Notes under the pieces: generated by a model
Told to the model about the DNA's origin: nothing
What the model saw: only the letters and a program-made list of their open reading frames with translations
Database searches by the model: none
Translations under genes and position numbers: made by a program
Shown here: positions 49,399-50,220 of the stretch, one piece after another
How the letters are laid out: each line of letters opens with the position of its first letter
Numbering within the stretch: position 1 is the stretch's first letter
Assembly (NCBI GenBank): GCA_900547305.1
Contig: URGH01000011.1
Span: forward strand, 1-50,220
From: an uncultured Oscillospiraceae bacterium
GTDB lineage: Bacteria; Bacillota; Clostridia; Oscillospirales; Acutalibacteraceae
DNA: 50,220 bases
Reading direction: 5' to 3'

Positions 49399-50220
49399 AT
49401 GGCCAGAAAATTCAAGACCATGGACGGAAATAACGCCGCGGCACATGTTGCCTATGCGTTTACCGAGGTAGCAGGTATCTACCCGATAACCCCGTCCAGC
49501 CCTATGGCAGACTATGTTGATCAGTGGTCGGCTCAGGGACTTAAAAACATATTCGGCACTACCGTAAACGTTGCCGAAATGCAGTCGGAGGCAGGCGCCG
49601 CCGGTACGGTGCACGGCTCTTTGGCAGCCGGTGCTTTAACCACCACGTTCACTGCCTCGCAGGGACTTTTACTTATGATCCCGAACATGTACAAAATAGC
49701 GGGCGAATTACTCCCCTGCGTTTTCCATGTATCGGCTCGCTGCGTAGCAAGCCATGCGCTTAACATTTTCGGCGATCATTCGGACGTTTACGCATGTCGT
49801 CAAACCGGCTTTGCAATGCTTGCCGAAACCAACCCGCAGGAGGTTATGGACTTAGCCCCCGTTGCTCACTTAGCGTCTATTGAGGGCAGAGTTCCGTTTA
49901 TCAACTTCTTTGACGGTTTCAGAACCTCACACGAAATTCAGAAGATTCAGATTTGGGATTATGAGGATCTTAAAGAAATGTGCGATATGGACGCGGTTGA
50001 GGCGTTCAGAAAACGCGCTTTAAACCCTGAGCACCCCGTAATGCGCGGCTCTCACGAAAACGGTGATATTTTCTTCCAGCACCGCGAGGCCTGCAATAAG
50101 TATTACGACGCTATACCCGGTATCGTTGAGAAGTATATGGATAAGATCAACGAGAAAATCGGCACCGACTACAAGCTCTTCAACTACTACGGCGCACCCG
50201 ACGCCGAAAAGGTTATTGTG
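49399..50220 (+). CDS. nifJ: Pyruvate:ferredoxin (flavodoxin) oxidoreductase, 5' part
   Basis: The first 274 codons are present and the frame is open at the window edge; the full family protein has about 1,170 residues. MARKFKTMDGNNAAAHVAYAF and the YPITPSSPMADYVD segment belong to the pyrimidine-binding domain I, and NVAEMQSEAGAAG to the thiamine diphosphate/pyruvate site. The enzyme oxidises pyruvate to acetyl-CoA and CO2 and reduces ferredoxin, the central step of clostridial fermentation. AGGAGG lies 8 nt before the ATG. The downstream half, with the iron-sulfur and thiamine domains, is outside the window. Confidence 0.95.
   Translation, partial: MARKFKTMDGNNAAAHVAYAFTEVAGIYPITPSSPMADYVDQWSAQGLKNIFGTTVNVAEMQSEAGAAGTVHGSLAAGALTTTFTASQGLLLMIPNMYKIAGELLPCVFHVSARCVASHALNIFGDHSDVYACRQTGFAMLAETNPQEVMDLAPVAHLASIEGRVPFINFFDGFRTSHEIQKIQIWDYEDLKEMCDMDAVEAFRKRALNPEHPVMRGSHENGDIFFQHREACNKYYDAIPGIVEKYMDKINEKIGTDYKLFNYYGAPDAEKVIV

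Noticed and set aside
1..50220. Biosynthetic gene cluster, toxin-antitoxin or anti-phage island
   Set aside because: Apart from the small XRE pair no defence, toxin or biosynthetic core genes were found; most genes are housekeeping or envelope functions.

Overview
The window looks like a chromosomal segment of an anaerobic, spore-forming Gram-positive bacterium of the class Clostridia, most likely a gut-type Oscillospiraceae/Ruminococcaceae relative. The grounds are a pyruvate:ferredoxin oxidoreductase, a SpoIID-like spore protein pair behind a sigma-K-like promoter, an L10-leader in front of rplJL, a dlt-like cell-wall operon, YtrA-type GntR regulation, OmpR-type two-component systems, and many TTG starts with strong Shine-Dalgarno sites. 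I ran no database search; assignments rest on recognised motifs and family knowledge.

Layout. 1-2.3 kb: repeat-rich DNA, then an EF-G paralogue with altered G motifs. 2.5-6.2 kb: tRNA-Met and tRNA-Glu, then a decayed resistance-type region (TetR regulator with tandem operators, ABC exporter pseudogene, PanE-like reductase, truncated alpha/beta hydrolase) ending at an inverted copy of the 3' part of tRNA-Arg. 6.2-8.7 kb: galE and citrate synthase on the minus strand. 8.8-18.8 kb: a colinear housekeeping run polA, a ywlE-rimI fusion, tsaD, a DagK-like kinase, mreBCD and PBP2. 18.8-23.2 kb: minD, mgsA, hisS, aspS. 23.2-26.2 kb: an autoregulated GntR-ABC operon. 26.2-28.8 kb: a hairpin-rich non-coding region, a cation:proton antiporter, and an AT-rich XRE regulator/Rossmann-protein pair whose second gene is broken by a stop. 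28.8-29.9 kb: L10 leader, rplJ, rplL. 30-37.3 kb: a minus-strand operon joining a MacB-type ABC transporter to dltA-, dltC-, dltB- and dltD-like genes. 37.3-41.5 kb: TVP38-family protein, amidase and a two-component system. 41.6-46.3 kb: a tyrosine recombinase, a second two-component system and an HtrA protease. 46.4-50.2 kb: the SpoIID/peptidoglycan-binding pair, a mutarotase-like gene and the 5' part of nifJ.

How the genes work together. Most functions concern the envelope: elongation (MreBCD, PBP2), turnover (amidase), charge or acyl modification (dlt-like genes), stress export (two ABC systems) and envelope sensing (two histidine kinases, HtrA). The GntR-ABC promoter and the ABC-dlt promoter carry near-identical 9-7-9 dyads, each 3 bp from a consensus -10, which suggests one YtrA-like repressor controls both.

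The most unusual features are that shared operator, the ABC-dlt fusion operon with a DltA-like enzyme lacking the usual amino-group-binding Asp, the YwlE-RimI fusion, an Asn in place of the catalytic-site His of MgsA, and a roughly 200-bp six-hairpin element at 26362-26561 whose two ends recur separately at 31003-31076 and at the deletion junction 3485-3514.
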